A stretch of 64,000 nucleotides of DNA from Shinisaurus crocodilurus (taxonomy: Eukaryota > Chordata > Lepidosauria > Squamata > Shinisauridae): positions 129,388,274-129,452,273 of the forward strand of contig CM037877.1 of NCBI GenBank assembly GCA_021292165.1, read 5' to 3'. Shown here piece after piece: positions 10,047-21,673 of this stretch (its first letter is position 1; the number at the start of each line of letters is the position of its first letter). Both the position numbers and the translations under genes were made by a program. The notes beneath the pieces were generated by a model, which saw only the letters and a list, made by a program, of their open reading frames with translations, had not been told where the DNA came from and searched no databases.

Positions 10047-11272
10047 AACTATTGGGTTACAATGATATAGAACAAGTCACCTGTTTCAAGTATCTAGGTG
10101 TCATTTTCCAAGCTTCTAGAAGGAAAACTGCACAGGTTAAATATGCTTCCACACTTGCCAAGAAAAGCACAGCGGCAATCCTGAGGTTTTTCCGGTCACG
10201 GGGAGGGAATTTCATTCCAGCTGCAATTAAATTGTTTCTGGCAAAACCGAGAGCGCAACTGCTATACGGAGCACAATTGGGTTCTTTTTCAAATTTAGCT
10301 ACGTACGAAAAAATACAATCGGGCTTCCTAAGGTCACTATTTTTGACGCCCAGATGCATCCCAAATGGGGTTCTGCGAATGGAGAGTGGATTACTCAGAA
10401 TTGAAGCTATTGTGTGGCAAACCACCTTATCCTATTGGCTTAAACTTAATTTGACTCCAACTGGGTTGCTCCCCCTAATATTACAAGATAATTACCAAAC
10501 AAAATGGTGGAACACCATAGATAACAAATTGCACTCATATGGTCTCTCTCCTGAACATTTGCTAAATTTAGGATTGGAGAAAGCAAAAGATATTATAAAA
10601 CAACGGATCTGGGATATAGAACTTCAAAATGACTTAAGTCAAAGCATATATATTTACCGCTCCCCCCGAGATATACAGAATAGAGGGCCTGCGGCTTATT
10701 TAAGTTCTCTTACCTATTATAAATATAGATGGGCATTCTCTAGGGCTCGCTATAATGCTCTCCCCTCAAAGTTTCTAGAAGGCAAATACCAAAATATACC
10801 AGTCGCTCAGAGGCTGTGCCCATGTGACTCAGGGGAGACAGAGACAATTACACATGTCCTTTTATACTGTTTGTTCTACTTAGATGCCCGGTCAAACTTG
10901 ATCCATCCCTTGTTACATGATTTTCCAGGTAACACTGATGAATTCTACACCATGCATTTACTTGCGGACAGAGACCCTTCTATAACATATAAGGTTGCCA
11001 AATTTTGCTTTCTGGCTACAAGAACACGCCATACACTTATAACTTCTTAGGCCTTGTCTGAAGCTGTGAGAAAGGGCCAAAACCCTGCTCTGTCTTCCTC
11101 ATATTTAAGTGTGATTTTATACTGATATTTTGTTTTTATTGTATGCCAGCCTGATATGGTTTACTGAAGGACAGCCTAAAACTTGGTATTGTACAAATTT
11201 TGTGTATCTATTGTCTGTTTATGCTGGTCTTGGACCGTAATAAAGATTTGATTTGATTTGAACTATTGGGTT
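10047..11272 (+). mobile_element. R4/Dong-like LINE, 5'-truncated, with 12-bp target-site duplications
   Basis: Identical 12-bp copies of AACTATTGGGTT flank it at 10,047-10,058 and 11,261-11,272, so the insert is 10,059-11,260. The frame is open from 10,052 to 11,050 (332 aa with the flank). It reads CFKYLGVIFQ, LLYGAQLGSF, then a C-terminal CPCDSGETETITHVLLYCLF, the CxC...H...C zinc-binding pattern of R4/R2-like elements. The 3' end is CGTAATAAAGATTTG with a (ATTTG)n tail. The catalytic RT core and the endonuclease are missing through 5' truncation, but the retained frame has no stop. This suggests a fairly young insertion. R4/Dong placement is by C-terminal pattern only. Confidence 0.85.
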
Positions 11273-11353
11273 GTACCTATAGGTTTCCATCTATAGCAGG
11301 CATTAAAAACTAGCCAATACATCCCAAGAAGAGATCCAACAACTAAATTGCTC

Positions 11354-11464
11354 ACATAGAATCATAGAATCATAGAAAAGTAGAGTTGGAAGGGGCCTAC
11401 AAGGCCATCGAGTCCAACCCCCTGCTCAGTGCAGGAATTCAGGTCAAAGCATCCCCGACAGATG
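11354..11464 (-). mobile_element. CR1-type 3' tail, minus orientation
   Basis: Repeats of ATAGAATC are followed by GAGTTGGAAGGGGCCTACAA and GTCCAACCCCCTGCTCAGTG. This is the reverse of the CR1 tail seen at 6865 and 34,238. Confidence 0.8.
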
Positions 11465-11715
11465 TTGATCTTGTTCAGACAACACGAAAACCCACTCTGC
11501 CAGTAGCCCACAGTGATGTCACCCACAATAACCCACCATGATGTCGACAGACGATCAGCCTGTTTGAGGGCATAGCTGGCTTGTTTCTGAGTGAGTCATA
11601 CCTCCCGCCTCAGGCCCTTGCATCAAAATCACCATCCTGCGATCCTTTGCTCCCTCATATCAGCAGCTTTCATGTGATTAGTCGGCTTATTGTTCTGGGT
11701 ATAACTGGACGAGCA

Positions 11716-11758
<43 letters not shown>
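11716..11758. repeat. (ATC)n microsatellite, tail of the adjacent L2
   Basis: About 14 ATC units adjoin the 3' end of the minus-strand L2 copy. The poly-His and poly-Asp ORFs here are artefacts. Confidence 0.9.
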
Positions 11759-13104
11759 TACAATATTTGTATACTGCTCCACATCAAGCAGATTCTGGAG
11801 CGGTGAACAATAAAAAGACAAGAACAGATAAAAGAAACAAAAACGATACATTGAAAACAAACTAAAATTACATTGGTGGTTGAAAAGCAGAGAAGGCTTC
11901 CAGAACAAGGAGGTCTTCAGCAGGTGCCAAAAGCAACACAATGTTGGAGCCTTCCTCACCTCCATAGGCAGGGAGTTCCACAGAAATGGAGCCGCCATAC
12001 TGAAGGTCCTTCTCCTGGTGGGCTCCAATCGGGCCAAAGGTCCATGAGGAACCACCAGGGGCATGCCATCTGATGACCTCAGCAACTGGGCAGGTTGGTA
12101 TGGGAGGAGGCGCTCTCTCAGGTATCCTGGTCCCAAGTTGTTTCAGGCTTTGTACACAAGTACCAGAACCTTAAACCTGACCTGGTAGCAAATAGGTAGC
12201 CAGTGCGGTTCCTTCAGGAAAGGAGTTGCATGCTGAAAAGGGGCAGCTCCCAACAATAGCCGAGGTGCTGCATTCTGCACTAGCTCCAGCTTCCGGAGCA
12301 GCCTTAAAGGCAGCCCCACATAGAGTGCATTGCAGCACTCCAGTCTTCAGGTCACTAGCACCTGCATCACTGTGGCTAAGCCATCCCTGTCCAGGAGAGG
12401 CCGTAGCTGGCAAACCAATTGAAGATGGTAAAAGGCACTCTGAACCGCTGCAGTCACTTGGGACTTCAGCCACAATGATGGATCTAGGAGTACCCCCAGA
12501 CTACGAACCTGATCTTTGAAAGGGAGTGGAACCCCATCCAGAACAGGCAATGAGCCTATCTCCCAGACTTGGGAACCACTCACCCACAGGGCTTCCATCT
12601 TGCCAGGACCCAGCCTCAGTTTATTGGCCCTCATCCAGCCCATCACTGAGTTCAGGCACTGATCCAGGACTTGCACAGCCTCTCCTGATTCAGTTGTCAC
12701 AGGGATATAGAGCTGTGTGTCATCAGCGTACTGATGACACTTGGCTCCAAATCCCCTAATGACTGCTCCCAGCAGGCTTCATGTAAATGTTAAACAACAA
12801 TGGGAACAAGATGGTATCCTGCAGAACCCCATAGGCCAATTACCAAGGATCCGAGGAATAGTCACCCAGTCTTACTCTCTGAAATCAACCCCACAGGTAG
12901 GACCAAAACCACTGTAACACAGTGCCTCCAATGCCCAACCCGTGGAGTCTATCCAGGAGGATACCATGGTTAATGGTTTCGAAAGCCACTGAGAGATCGA
13001 GTAGAATTAACAGGGTCGCACTCCCTCTATCCTTCACTTGATAAAGGTCATCCATCAGGGCGACCAAGGCTGATTCAGTCCCGTAACCAGGTCGAAACCC
13101 AGGC
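11759..13104 (-). mobile_element. L2 LINE, reverse transcriptase 3' part
   Basis: On the minus strand, 13,067 to 12,890 reads LILLDLSVAFETINHGILLD and LHGLGIGGTVLQWFWSYL. It then gives MRANKLRLGPGKMEALWV and LGVLLDPSLWLKSQVTAAVQ, and ends near 11,800 with FSMAAPFLWNSLPMEVR. These are standard L2-clade RT blocks. The stretch GFRPGYGTESALVALMDD just upstream is cut at about 13,104 by the GC-rich element. Frameshifts separate the pieces, so it is a pseudo-copy. Confidence 0.88.
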
Positions 13105-13926
13105 TACCGCCACTCTCCTACCTTTCCAAGCGGCGGGTCACCTCTCCGCAGCGAGCCGCCCGCGCTTCCAGCGCTGCCCCCGTCACATCCAGCCCCGGAA
13201 GTGATGCGACCTGTGACGCGACTCCTGGGGCCGAATGTGATGCGACAGGACCGCCAGCGGCGCGGGCGGCTTGCTGCGGAGAGGCGAGCCGCCGCTTGGA
13301 GAGCTAGGAGAGTGGCGGTAGCGACGGTAGCGGCTCCACGCGTCTCCCTGCCAGGGAGCCGGCTTTGCCAGCTCCCTGCCAGGGAGACGCAGTGCGGCCG
13401 CTCGCTCTGCAGGCGCCTCGCACTGCTGTGCCGCTTCCCTGACTGGGAGATGGCATGGCAGCGCGCAAAGTGCCAGCAGAGAGGCGAGCCGCCGCTTGGA
13501 AAGGTAGGGGAGTAGCGGTAGCGGCTCCAGGTGTCTCCCTGCCAGGGAGATGCGGTGCGGCCGCTCGCTCTGCTGTGCCGCTTCCCTGCCCGGGAGCCGG
13601 CATGGCAGAGCTCGAGGCGCCAGCAGAGCAAGCGGCCGCGCCTCGGCTCGCCACTACGCGGCTCCCGGGAGCCCCGTGGAGGCGAGGCACGGTGTGGCCG
13701 CTCACTCAGCTAGCGGCTCGCCTCCACGGGGCTCGGCAAAGCAGTGGGAGGTGCCAGCCCAGCGAGCGGGCGCCTCCACCTGCTTGTAGTATAAATTTAA
13801 ATTTGAAGGCGGCAGCGGCTCGTGTTGCGAGACTTGCTCGTCTTTCAAATTTAAATTTATACTAAATTTTTCCTCGTCTTACGAGTAGCTCGCAAACCGG
13901 GTTACTCGTAATCCGAGGTATTACTG
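13105..13926 (-). mobile_element. GC-rich DNA element ending in the TA-flanked AATACC terminus
   Basis: The right terminus, ATCCGAGGTATTACTG followed by TA, is related to the end of the 250-bp family at 14,054-14,316. Inside are a perfect 19-bp inverted repeat (13,789-13,807 against 13,844-13,862, core AAATTTAAATTT) and CpG-rich blocks. A roughly 60-bp near-perfect inverted repeat pairs about 13,108-13,170 with 13,258-13,320 (CTCTCCGCAGC against GCTGCGGAGAG). The phrase CTCCCTGCCAGGGAG recurs. The left terminus is not found; it abuts a broken L2. All ORFs across it are Arg/Ala-rich and probably non-coding. Confidence 0.55.
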
Positions 13927-14053
13927 TATCTTAATTTTATTCTGCCCACTCCAGCCTAGTCAGCTATTGGGATCTCTCTCACAAATCCCTTTCAGGTTCA
14001 AAACCACTTTAAATCTTCTGTTTCGGACCTCTCTCACAGGTCACTTTCAGGTA

Positions 14054-14316
14054 CAGTAATACTTTGGATTGCAAGTAACTTGGTCTGAGAGCGTTTTGCA
14101 AGACAAGCAAATTTTTTAAAATAAATTTTGACTTGATAAACAAGCGACGTCTTGCAGTACAAGTAGTGTAGGGATGTAACCACTCGCCTCGAGCAGGCGT
14201 AGCAGGTCGAAATTGGCCCCACTCACGCCCGCCAGAGACTCGCTTTGATATAAGAGTGTTTTGGATTACAAGCACGGTTCCGGAATGAATTATGCTTGCA
14301 AACCAAGGTATTACTG
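14054..14316 (+). mobile_element. TA-flanked MITE (Tigger/pogo-like), copy 1
   Basis: It starts CAGTAATACTTTGGATTGCA after TA and ends CCAAGGTATTACTG before TA. A TA target site and a terminal inverted repeat (CAGTAATACC) indicate the Tc1/mariner-pogo superfamily. It is 263 bp with no ORF, so non-autonomous. Sister copies are at 32,743, 55,889, 57,214 and 59,544. Confidence 0.82.
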
Positions 14317-14647
14317 TATTCTATTTAAGATTTCTCTCACAAATCTTTTTCAATTTTTCTAGTATTAGGGTTTCTCTTACAAAGATCCCTTCCAAATTCA
14401 AAGAACACCTTAATCAAAGTCATCTTTATATTTATAGGCTTCTCGTAGAATAGTTTCAATTACATTACAGTTGTAAATAACAGGTAAACAAATAATAAAT
14501 TGTTAGCATATCTATTTTTCCTTTTCTCATAACATAAATCTCTATCTGTTTCAATATTCAATATTCAGCAACCCTTATGATCTGTTTTTTTTCCCTCCCA
14601 CTCTTGCCAAGTGACTTTGTGGCATTTTTCTCCCACCCACAATGAAA

Positions 14648-14838
14648 CTGCTCTCCCGGGTTTGGACGACACGGCAAGCCACCATGGGTGACCACAACCC
14701 TAGAACAAGCCATTGGTTTTCAGAAGGGCTTGTTCGAACAAAAAAAGCCACCATGGGTGAAGCAGACCCTGTTCAGACATGACAGCCCACCTACGATAAC
14801 AAACCATGGTGGGTTGTTGTGTTGTCCGAACCCAGCCA
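14648..14838 (+). mobile_element. Inverted-repeat MITE with CCATGGTGGGTTGT motif
   Basis: GACGACACGGCAAGCCACCA near the left pairs with TGGTGGGTTGTTGTGTTGTC at the right. It is related to the repeat at 44,264-44,455 and more weakly to 29,021-29,170 and 20,820-20,995. No clear target-site duplication is seen. Confidence 0.5.
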
Positions 14839-15289
14839 TTATGTTGGAATAGAAGGCACTGGATTCTTTTCTATTCCAGCATCATATGTGTGCAATTTAA
14901 TTGAAGGATCTCTTCTTGGATATATTGGGAAGGCTCCAATAGAGTCTATGCGCTAGTGTTATTGATGTTGAATAAGCATTGGTTTCTAACATTGGTTTCT
15001 AACATCAATAGCATTAGCTCACAGACACCATTGGAACCTTCTAATTGTCTATTAGCTTTTAAGGATTGTATACTTGGATTCCATGTAAGAGACACATAAT
15101 TATACCTTGTAATAAAACATACCTATGACTTTTGCATACATATTAGAGTCTAGTGGTTTAATTATGTCAGTTGTGTGCCTTTCAGCACTTTTTGGTTGCT
15201 TTCACTTCCAACTGTTGCCCTCATTTTGTTTTGAGAGTCTCAATAGGCACGCTATGCAAATGAGTCCTAATTATCTTTGCTATTCCTAG

Positions 15290-15441
15290 TGACACAGTCT
15301 CACCAGTGGTATACATGGGGTCCTCCTAATATGCAGTGCCGTCTTTGTACATCTTGCTGGACATACTGGAAGAAGTATGGTGGCTTGAAAATGCCAACAA
15401 GGCTAGATGGAGAGCGGCCAGGTCCAAATCGCAACAATTTG
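15290..15441 (+). CDS. MTA1: MTA1 exon: second half of the GATA-type zinc finger
   Basis: This 152-bp exon lies between TTCCTAG and the donor GTATGT. It encodes [38 protein letters not shown] and [16 protein letters not shown] completes the C-x2-C-x17-C-x2-C zinc finger begun by CESC in the exon at 7746. The [10 protein letters not shown] sequence identifies MTA1; MTA3 diverges here (from memory). The junction codon is A|TG, giving Met where I recall Thr in human MTA1. The exon ends in phase 0 and joins cleanly to the exon at 21,484. The finger is presumed to help NuRD contact DNA or partners. Confidence 0.96.
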
Positions 15442-16690
15442 GTATGTACATTCACAGTATTCAGTTAGCAACTAGAGAACCCAGGCCCCTCTTTGGATGG
15501 TGTCCCCTCTCTGGACTGTAGACCACAAAAAGGAAAGGAAGAGAAGTGAGGCAAGACCCAGAGTGGACCAAAGTTTTTCCTCAGCTTGTCAATCTCCCTC
15601 AGCACTGGCAACTCTGGTGTTTCTCTGAGGGCCAAACTGGCATAAATGGAGGGAAAGTGAACTTTTAAAAAGCCCTTTCAACTCTACATGTAGTTTGTCC
15701 CTAGCCCCACATTTTTAGTAGCACCCGACTTTCTTCACCTCCACTCCTCTGCCAAAAATTGTCTTCGTTTTCTGCTTCTACCTACTTGGTCCTGGTTTCC
15801 AGCTCCTTTTATTTGATCCCAATATTTTGTTTCTCTCCCTTATGACCCCTTCCTTGCAAATACATATAATTGTAATTTCCTGCTTCTGCTTTTGTCCCTC
15901 TTCTTTTTAGTTCCATTGCTTCTCTGCCTGTCTCTTCTTCAGACCCTTGTGCCTCCTACATCTATTCTTTTCTCAGATTCCTATATCGCTGTCCATGGCT
16001 AACTTTGCCCTCTTCCTATGCCACCCTGCATTAGCTCCCTGGCATACACAGCACCAGAGATCTCTTCTCACTCAGCCTGCCTAACTTGCCAACACATTTC
16101 TCCCAGTCCTAGAGCCAGTGTGTAGTTTTAATCCCAAACAACCTGTCCTGACACCTCCCTTGAAGGAGACTGCCCATGACGATTTTACTGATGGTACAAG
16201 GCTTTGGTCAGGGGAGAGTTCAAAATGTGAGCTCCCCTGCCACCCACTTGAAAAGACTGGCCCCATTTCAATTTGGGTCTGACCCCCTTTGAGCTGGACC
16301 TGACTTGAAATGGGGGCGCACATCCTGTCCCTGCCACTACCAAGCTCTCCCTGCTAGTCCCTCCCCACACTTTCCCCAAACAAAAAAAGCCTATTCTGGA
16401 GAGGGGGGAGGAATAACAGGTGGCAGGGAGGTCTCATTTCCATACAGAAGAGGCCTCCCCTTAGTTAGAAATGAGGTTTTCTGCAGAGGATCATAGGGCT
16501 TGTTGTACTTCAACCAATTGGGCTTTTCAGGCATTCCTACTGAATGCACAACAAGCCCAATTGGTTTGAGGGCAAGCCAGAGGGGCTCACATATCATTAG
16601 AAGATTCCCTGTTGCACATTTTCATTCTCTCAGAATGATTCTGATATTGCAGCAGCTCAGCCAATAGGTGGTTCAGCTCAGCTGAAGGTC
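15442..16690. other. Intron, nothing recognised
   Basis: Pyrimidine-rich stretches (about 15,760-16,080) and short unsupported ORFs on both strands. GCCCAATTGG elements at about 16,520 and 16,555 form a weak inverted repeat. No exon or known repeat could be supported. Confidence 0.4.
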
Positions 16691-16699
16691 GCTGGGTGG

Positions 16700-17650
16700 T
16701 TCACATTAACTAAAACCACAAAATACAACATAAAATAAAGTATAAAAATTAAAACTACAGTATAAAATAGGAGTAAAAGCCAAAATAAAACCTAGCAGCA
16801 GTACAGAGATTTAAAATACACTAAATTATTTAAAACAACAGAGACTAAAAGACTAAAATTCTTAGGAAAATAAGAAGGTCTTCACCTGGCGCCAGAAACA
16901 GCACAACATAGGTGCCAGGTGAGCCTCTCTAGGAATGCTATTCCACAACCGGGGTGCCATAGCAGAAAAGGCCCTCTTCCTAGTAGCCACCTGCCTCACT
17001 TCCTTTGGCAGGGGCTCCTGGAGGAAGACTGCTGAGGATGATCTTAGGGTCTGGGCAGGTATACATGGGGGGAGACTACCCAAGTCGCCCCACGCTGTTT
17101 AGGGCTTTATAAGTTACTTCCAGCACTTTGAATTGGGCCCAGACATGGACTGGCAGCCAATAAATTAATGAGGGTGTCCAATTTGTGATGGATCTGAGCA
17201 ACTTTATCTTCAAAATGCCGCACAAACTTGTCACAGCCTGCTACCGAGGGCTCCACCATTTCTCTCCCTGGCTCAGATTGCAGCAGGCCATGAACCACTC
17301 GGACAAGCTCCACTGGATGACACTGAAAAGATGCAATGGTGGTGGAAAAGAAGTCCCTCTTTGCTACCTTCACCATCACAGAGTAGGCTCAATAATGAGC
17401 TCTAACCTGTGTTCAGTCAGATTCGGTACAAGTTTTCCTCCACCTGTGTTCTAGCCATCCTCCTTCTTGCTTCATTGCCCTCAGCTCAGGTCTGTACCAA
17501 GGAGCTGGCCAGCCTCTACTCAGAAGGCGAGGGTGCTTGGGTGCAATCATGTCTACTGCCCAGGCCACCTTGCATACCACAGAGTGACCTGGTCTTCGAC
17601 AGGAGCACCAGCCATGCCAGCCATATTTAATTTTGACCTGTTTATACTTT
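16700..17650 (-). mobile_element. L2 LINE with large internal deletion
   Basis: On the minus strand, AVDMIAPKHPRLLSRGW and APWYRPELRAMKQEGGW (about 17,590-17,480) and CDKFVRHFEDKVAQIHHKL (about 17,235-17,180) belong to the endonuclease-RT linker. The sequence then passes near 17,160 directly into the far 3' end: MGSLPPCIPAQTLRSSSAVF and KRAFSAMAPRLWNSIPREAH (about 17,080-16,900). The whole RT core is missing compared with the L2 at 24.8-27.1 kb, about 1.3 kb. An A/T-rich tail lies at 16,700-16,860. Confidence 0.82.
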
Positions 17651-18049
17651 TCTTTTGCTAAGAATTTCACATAACAGTTCTTGAGTTGTATATGCGTCAG
17701 TTCATAGTGAGCTGGTTGCCTATGTGCAGGACATATAGTATGCATGTACAGCCCCACAGATCCTGTCTTCAAATTATCAAATCTTGTCAGTCTTGTTCAT
17801 GACTGTCTCCAAAAGCTTAGTTTTGTTTGATGACAGTGTTCCCAAATCTAACTGAAAGAACAACTTCTCACATTTATTCTGTGTTTTTGCTTTCCTGAGG
17901 GGTTGTGCTTGCATTTGAAGGAGAAGTGCACAGTGGCCGTGAAAATAATGCCATCAGTGATGGGATCTCTCTAGCTGAGGCAGGAAAGATTCTGCAGGAA
18001 GATATAGTGATCCATGTTTTCAAAACATATTCTAAGAATATTCACTATA

Positions 18050-20015
18050 AAGGTACAGTCCTATGCAAATTTACTTGTGAGTAGATCTGATTGGCCTCAC
18101 TGCAACTTCCTCCATCAAGGCTGTGTGAAAGTGTGATTTGTACAGTTCCACGTGCATGCAACATCCACTTGCAAGCTGAAGGAGAAATGTTTTTGTGCAG
18201 AGCTCCTGCACTATATGGGTTCTGCATATGTGCAGAGCTAGATTTGGACCATTCTTCAGCCAGGGACCTTCCAGGAAGCACCCATTCCAGTTAAAAGGTC
18301 CTAAGCATGCATGCCCTGTAGGTGCCTTTCTGTTTCATTCTTTTTTAACCACCATGTTTGTTCCATTCATAGCTTAGGCCAGGTATCTCTTTTAAGAACT
18401 CTTAGCCAGCCTTTGTAAATAATAACATTTTTTTTAATGGTCAGGCCATGTCCCTGATGAACCCCATCTGACCTCTTCTTTGCTAGGTTTCAATACTTCC
18501 TTGGTGCCTGGGAGATGATTATTGATGACAACTGGATTATCTCAATAATGATAGTTATCTATGTTTTTGAGCCCAACTCCCTACCACCATCTGTGATGCT
18601 CTTTAACAATGCCCTGACTCTGGCGCTCCAACAGCAGAACAATGTGTTGGTCCACAAGGGAACTATAGCAAAAGTAACCCAATCTCAGCATCTTTACCAT
18701 TATCAAAAGGGATGATTTACTACAGCCAGTCCTAGACCTCAGAGGTGTCAACTCTGAAGAAGTTCCACATGGCATTACTTTCTGACATCCTTCTTCTCAA
18801 GCACCGGAGGCTGAATGACATCCATAGACTTCAAGGGTGTCTATTTTCACTTCCTAGTTTGGCCTGAGCTTAGGAAATTATTTTGCTTCACTATTAGGCC
18901 TGTACATTTATAGTACTGGGTACTCCCATTTGGATATTCCATTTGGTACTGAGACTATTTACCAAATGGTTGGCTCTTGCAGTTGCCTTCCCTTTGTCAA
19001 GAAGGGATTATAGTATTTCCCAGATACTTCTGTACTGCTGTTGATCTTCTCACCAACCTTAGAATCTGTATTGGCTGTAACAAATACTAGCAAACCATCT
19101 ACAATTCATCAGGGTGGTATTTGATACTGTACAGAGCCGAGCCTTTCTTCCATGAGTCTGAGTACGCATTATCATCTCCCTTGTCAGGAACTTCAGTTCT
19201 TGCCTGACACAGAGGGTTCTGTGCATTCAACAATTACTGGGTTTATGGCTGCCACTATGGTGTTACTCTGCTTCACATGCCTACCGATGTGGCTGCTCTA
19301 GCTATGGTTCTTGACAGTTTTTGATCTCCTCTGATATTCCTGAATAGGATTTCTCTGCGTCCCTGAACAGGTGCTCATTTCTGCTGGTGGAATAGCCTGT
19401 TGAATTTTCTTCAGAGACTGAAAATCCGTCTTCCGGTACTGACCCCAAACAATTGCACAGTCAACATTCCTTAATCCTTAGAGCATTGGACTTGGCACAT
19501 TAACTACTTAGGCTTATGGCAGAACAGAGAGCACTAGTATTTTCCCTCCTTTGTGGATGGCTACAGAGAGCGTTTCTGCCATATTTTATAACAACAAGCT
19601 AGCTATGGAGGTGTTGGACCATGTTATACACCACGTTATCTTTCTGGTGGCTGAACACCTAGCAGTAGGGCAGGAGACCCTTATCCTAGCTATGAGGTTG
19701 ACAGAGTATAGATTTATTTGTGATGTCAACCAGTACCAAATGCTGCTGCTTCTGCAGTGGGGTGGGAACAGATCTTTGGTTTCTCTGGAACAAATGGAGA
19801 AGAACATGAAGAGAGGCTCTCGTGTACACATTTCCACCTCTTCCCATGCAACCCTGGGTCCTCCACAAGATCTTTTGGGACAGGACAAACTGGAATCTCA
19901 AGGGACCCAGATGGCCATGATGGCTACGACAGCCTTGGTTCACAACTTCATCTGCCTGTTCGTATCTTTCCCCAAGGTAGCATGATACTTCAGCATGTAC
20001 ATTCCAGTTGACTAT
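18050..20015 (+). mobile_element. DIRS-like element, decayed RT/RNase H region
   Basis: 18,050-18,320 is non-coding and contains GTGCAGAGCTCCTGCAC, similar to the DIRS ends at 32.5 and 37.3 kb. From about 18,490 broken frames recall DIRS RT: MTSIDFKGVYFHFLVWPELR (about 18,815-18,875) resembles the SLDLKDAYFHI block, and YWVLPFGYSIWY (about 18,920) the VLPFGLS block. Near 19,905 WLRQPWFTTSS matches WPRQLWFTTLL of the copy at 35.8 kb. Many stops make it inactive. Confidence 0.65.
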
Positions 20016-21480
20016 ATAGAGCAGGTAGGCAACCTTTTTGGCTTTGAGGGCACATTTGTAATTGGGGGGGGATTCTCTCTCTTCTTGGCCCACCCTTGCC
20101 TGGATTTTCTTCTTGCCCCCGCTTAATTTTCTCTCTTCTTGCCCCCCTTTTGGTAGGACACTATACAGCTATATATGCTATATACCTGTATACTTTCCTG
20201 CCAAACATTTGTTTAACCCTTTCTAATGGGATGGCTTGCACTTTTGCATGTTCCCATGGTGGTAGAATCTCGGGAACAAGTGCAAAAGTGAGGGCACCCT
20301 TAGAACACATGAGTCCAACCCCCTCCCCCTGAGGATCTTGCTGCAAAGGGGATAAATGAAGCATCACCCCCTTTCTGTGAGCTAAGATCACCTGCGGCTT
20401 TTGTTTCATTTGACAGCTCGCCTTTTAACAGCTGTCAGAGGGGAAAGTAAGCTTACCTGCTGCCTCTGTGGAGCAGTGCCCAGGGTGGGTACCTGCTGAA
20501 CTTTGCCAGAAGGCACCCCTCTGCACATTGCCCACCTGAGGCTCCCCATTCCTGCACCTATGAAACTGTGGACATCTGCAGTTTAGCAAGTGCAGGTAAT
20601 TTTTTAAAATTTTTTTGCAAATATTGGGGGAACAAAAAAAGTTTGGCAACCATGGGCGGCCCCTCCAAAGTGCTGCTGGGGGACTTTGAAGGGACTCCGT
20701 AGCTGTCAAAACAGGGATCACGACAGCTGGCTTTCACGATCTCAAAGGGAAAAAGTTTAAAGGGGAAAAAAGCCATGGCGAGCCCAAAATGGCTTGCGAT
20801 TGTGGCGGTGAGACAACTCGGTCTTCCCATGGTGTCCCCTGGGATACCCATGGGAGGACCAAGGGGGAGGGACAGGGCCAACAACCCACAGTGAGTCCGA
20901 TCATCTGTCAGGCGCACTGTGGATTGCTTTGCCAACAACCAACAATGGCTTATTGCCAGGGTGGGTTGGCGGGATGTGCGAACGGCCGCTATAAGTAACT
21001 GCCCCTGTTTCAAACTGTTTCCAGGAAGTAATATCTAACATTAGCCTAACAGAATAGGAAGTATTTGAATTCTTACATTATTATTATATAGTTACTTTGA
21101 GGCCATAAAGTGCAGCTAAAACAATATTTTAAAACCCTGCCTTCAAAAGTATTTCATCCATTATTCTAAAAGAGAAAATAGTTAATAAGAGGGAGAGGTT
21201 CACCATTTCCCCCAAATTTCTAATTTTTCCAATTGAAAAATGGTCTGGGGGAGGGTAAACAAATCCCCAGCTCCCAAATCTTTCCAAGTTTTTTTCTGGA
21301 TCTTCACATCTCTAGAGTGGCAGTTCCCTAGCTAACACTTTAGAATATTCCAAATCAAGCTCTGCATGGGCATGGATTCCATATGTGTGACTGAACAGAT
21401 CACCACTCAAAGAACCTGGGTTTTTTTCCCCCAAGGAACCCTTCTGACACATTGTGACATGTCACAAATTTGCCTTTTTC
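20016..21480. other. Intron with MITE-like debris
   Basis: GGCAACCTTTTTGGCTTTGA at 20,029 looks like a hAT-type repeat end. 20,820-20,995 carries CCATGGTGTCCCCTGGGATA and AACAACCCACAGTG, distantly like the inverted-repeat MITE at 14.6 kb. No exon-like frames. Confidence 0.35.
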
Positions 21481-21483
21481 CAG

Positions 21484-21673
21484 AGTCCTCATAGTGCACC
21501 CATAAGAAACAGTGGGAGCCCCAAGTTTGCCATGAAAACACGGCAAGCTTTCTTTCTATACACAACAAAGCTGACCAGGCTTGCCAGACGATTATGTAGG
21601 GACATCTTGCGTCCTTGGCATGCAGCGCGGCACCCCAACATGCCTATCAACAGTGCGGCAATCAAGGCAGAAT
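21484..21673 (+). CDS. MTA1: MTA1 exon: RBBP4/7-binding segment R1, first part
   Basis: This 190-bp exon lies between TTTTCCAG and the strong donor GTGAGT. It encodes SPHSAPIRNSGSPKFAMKTR, QAFFLYTTKLTRLARRLCRD and ILRPWHAARHPNMPINSAAI, then KAE. In mammalian MTA1 this region binds the histone chaperone RBBP4/RBBP7 (family knowledge), bringing it into NuRD. The basic helix TRLARRLCRDILRPWHAARH is intact. The last T splits a Cys codon completed by GT at 22,912. No stops or frameshifts. Confidence 0.97.

Noticed and set aside
10052..11050. 332-aa ORF as a host gene
   Set aside because: Target-site duplications, an A/T-rich 3' tail and the CPC...HVLLYC end identify a LINE fragment.
11687..12136. 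ORF ending in poly-Asp, and poly-His ORF on the other strand
   Set aside because: The homopolymer is the (ATC)n tail; the rest is an L2 remnant.
13104..13865. Several overlapping Arg/Ala-rich ORFs in GC-rich DNA
   Set aside because: Open in many frames because of GC content and inverted repeats; no splice sites or known motifs.
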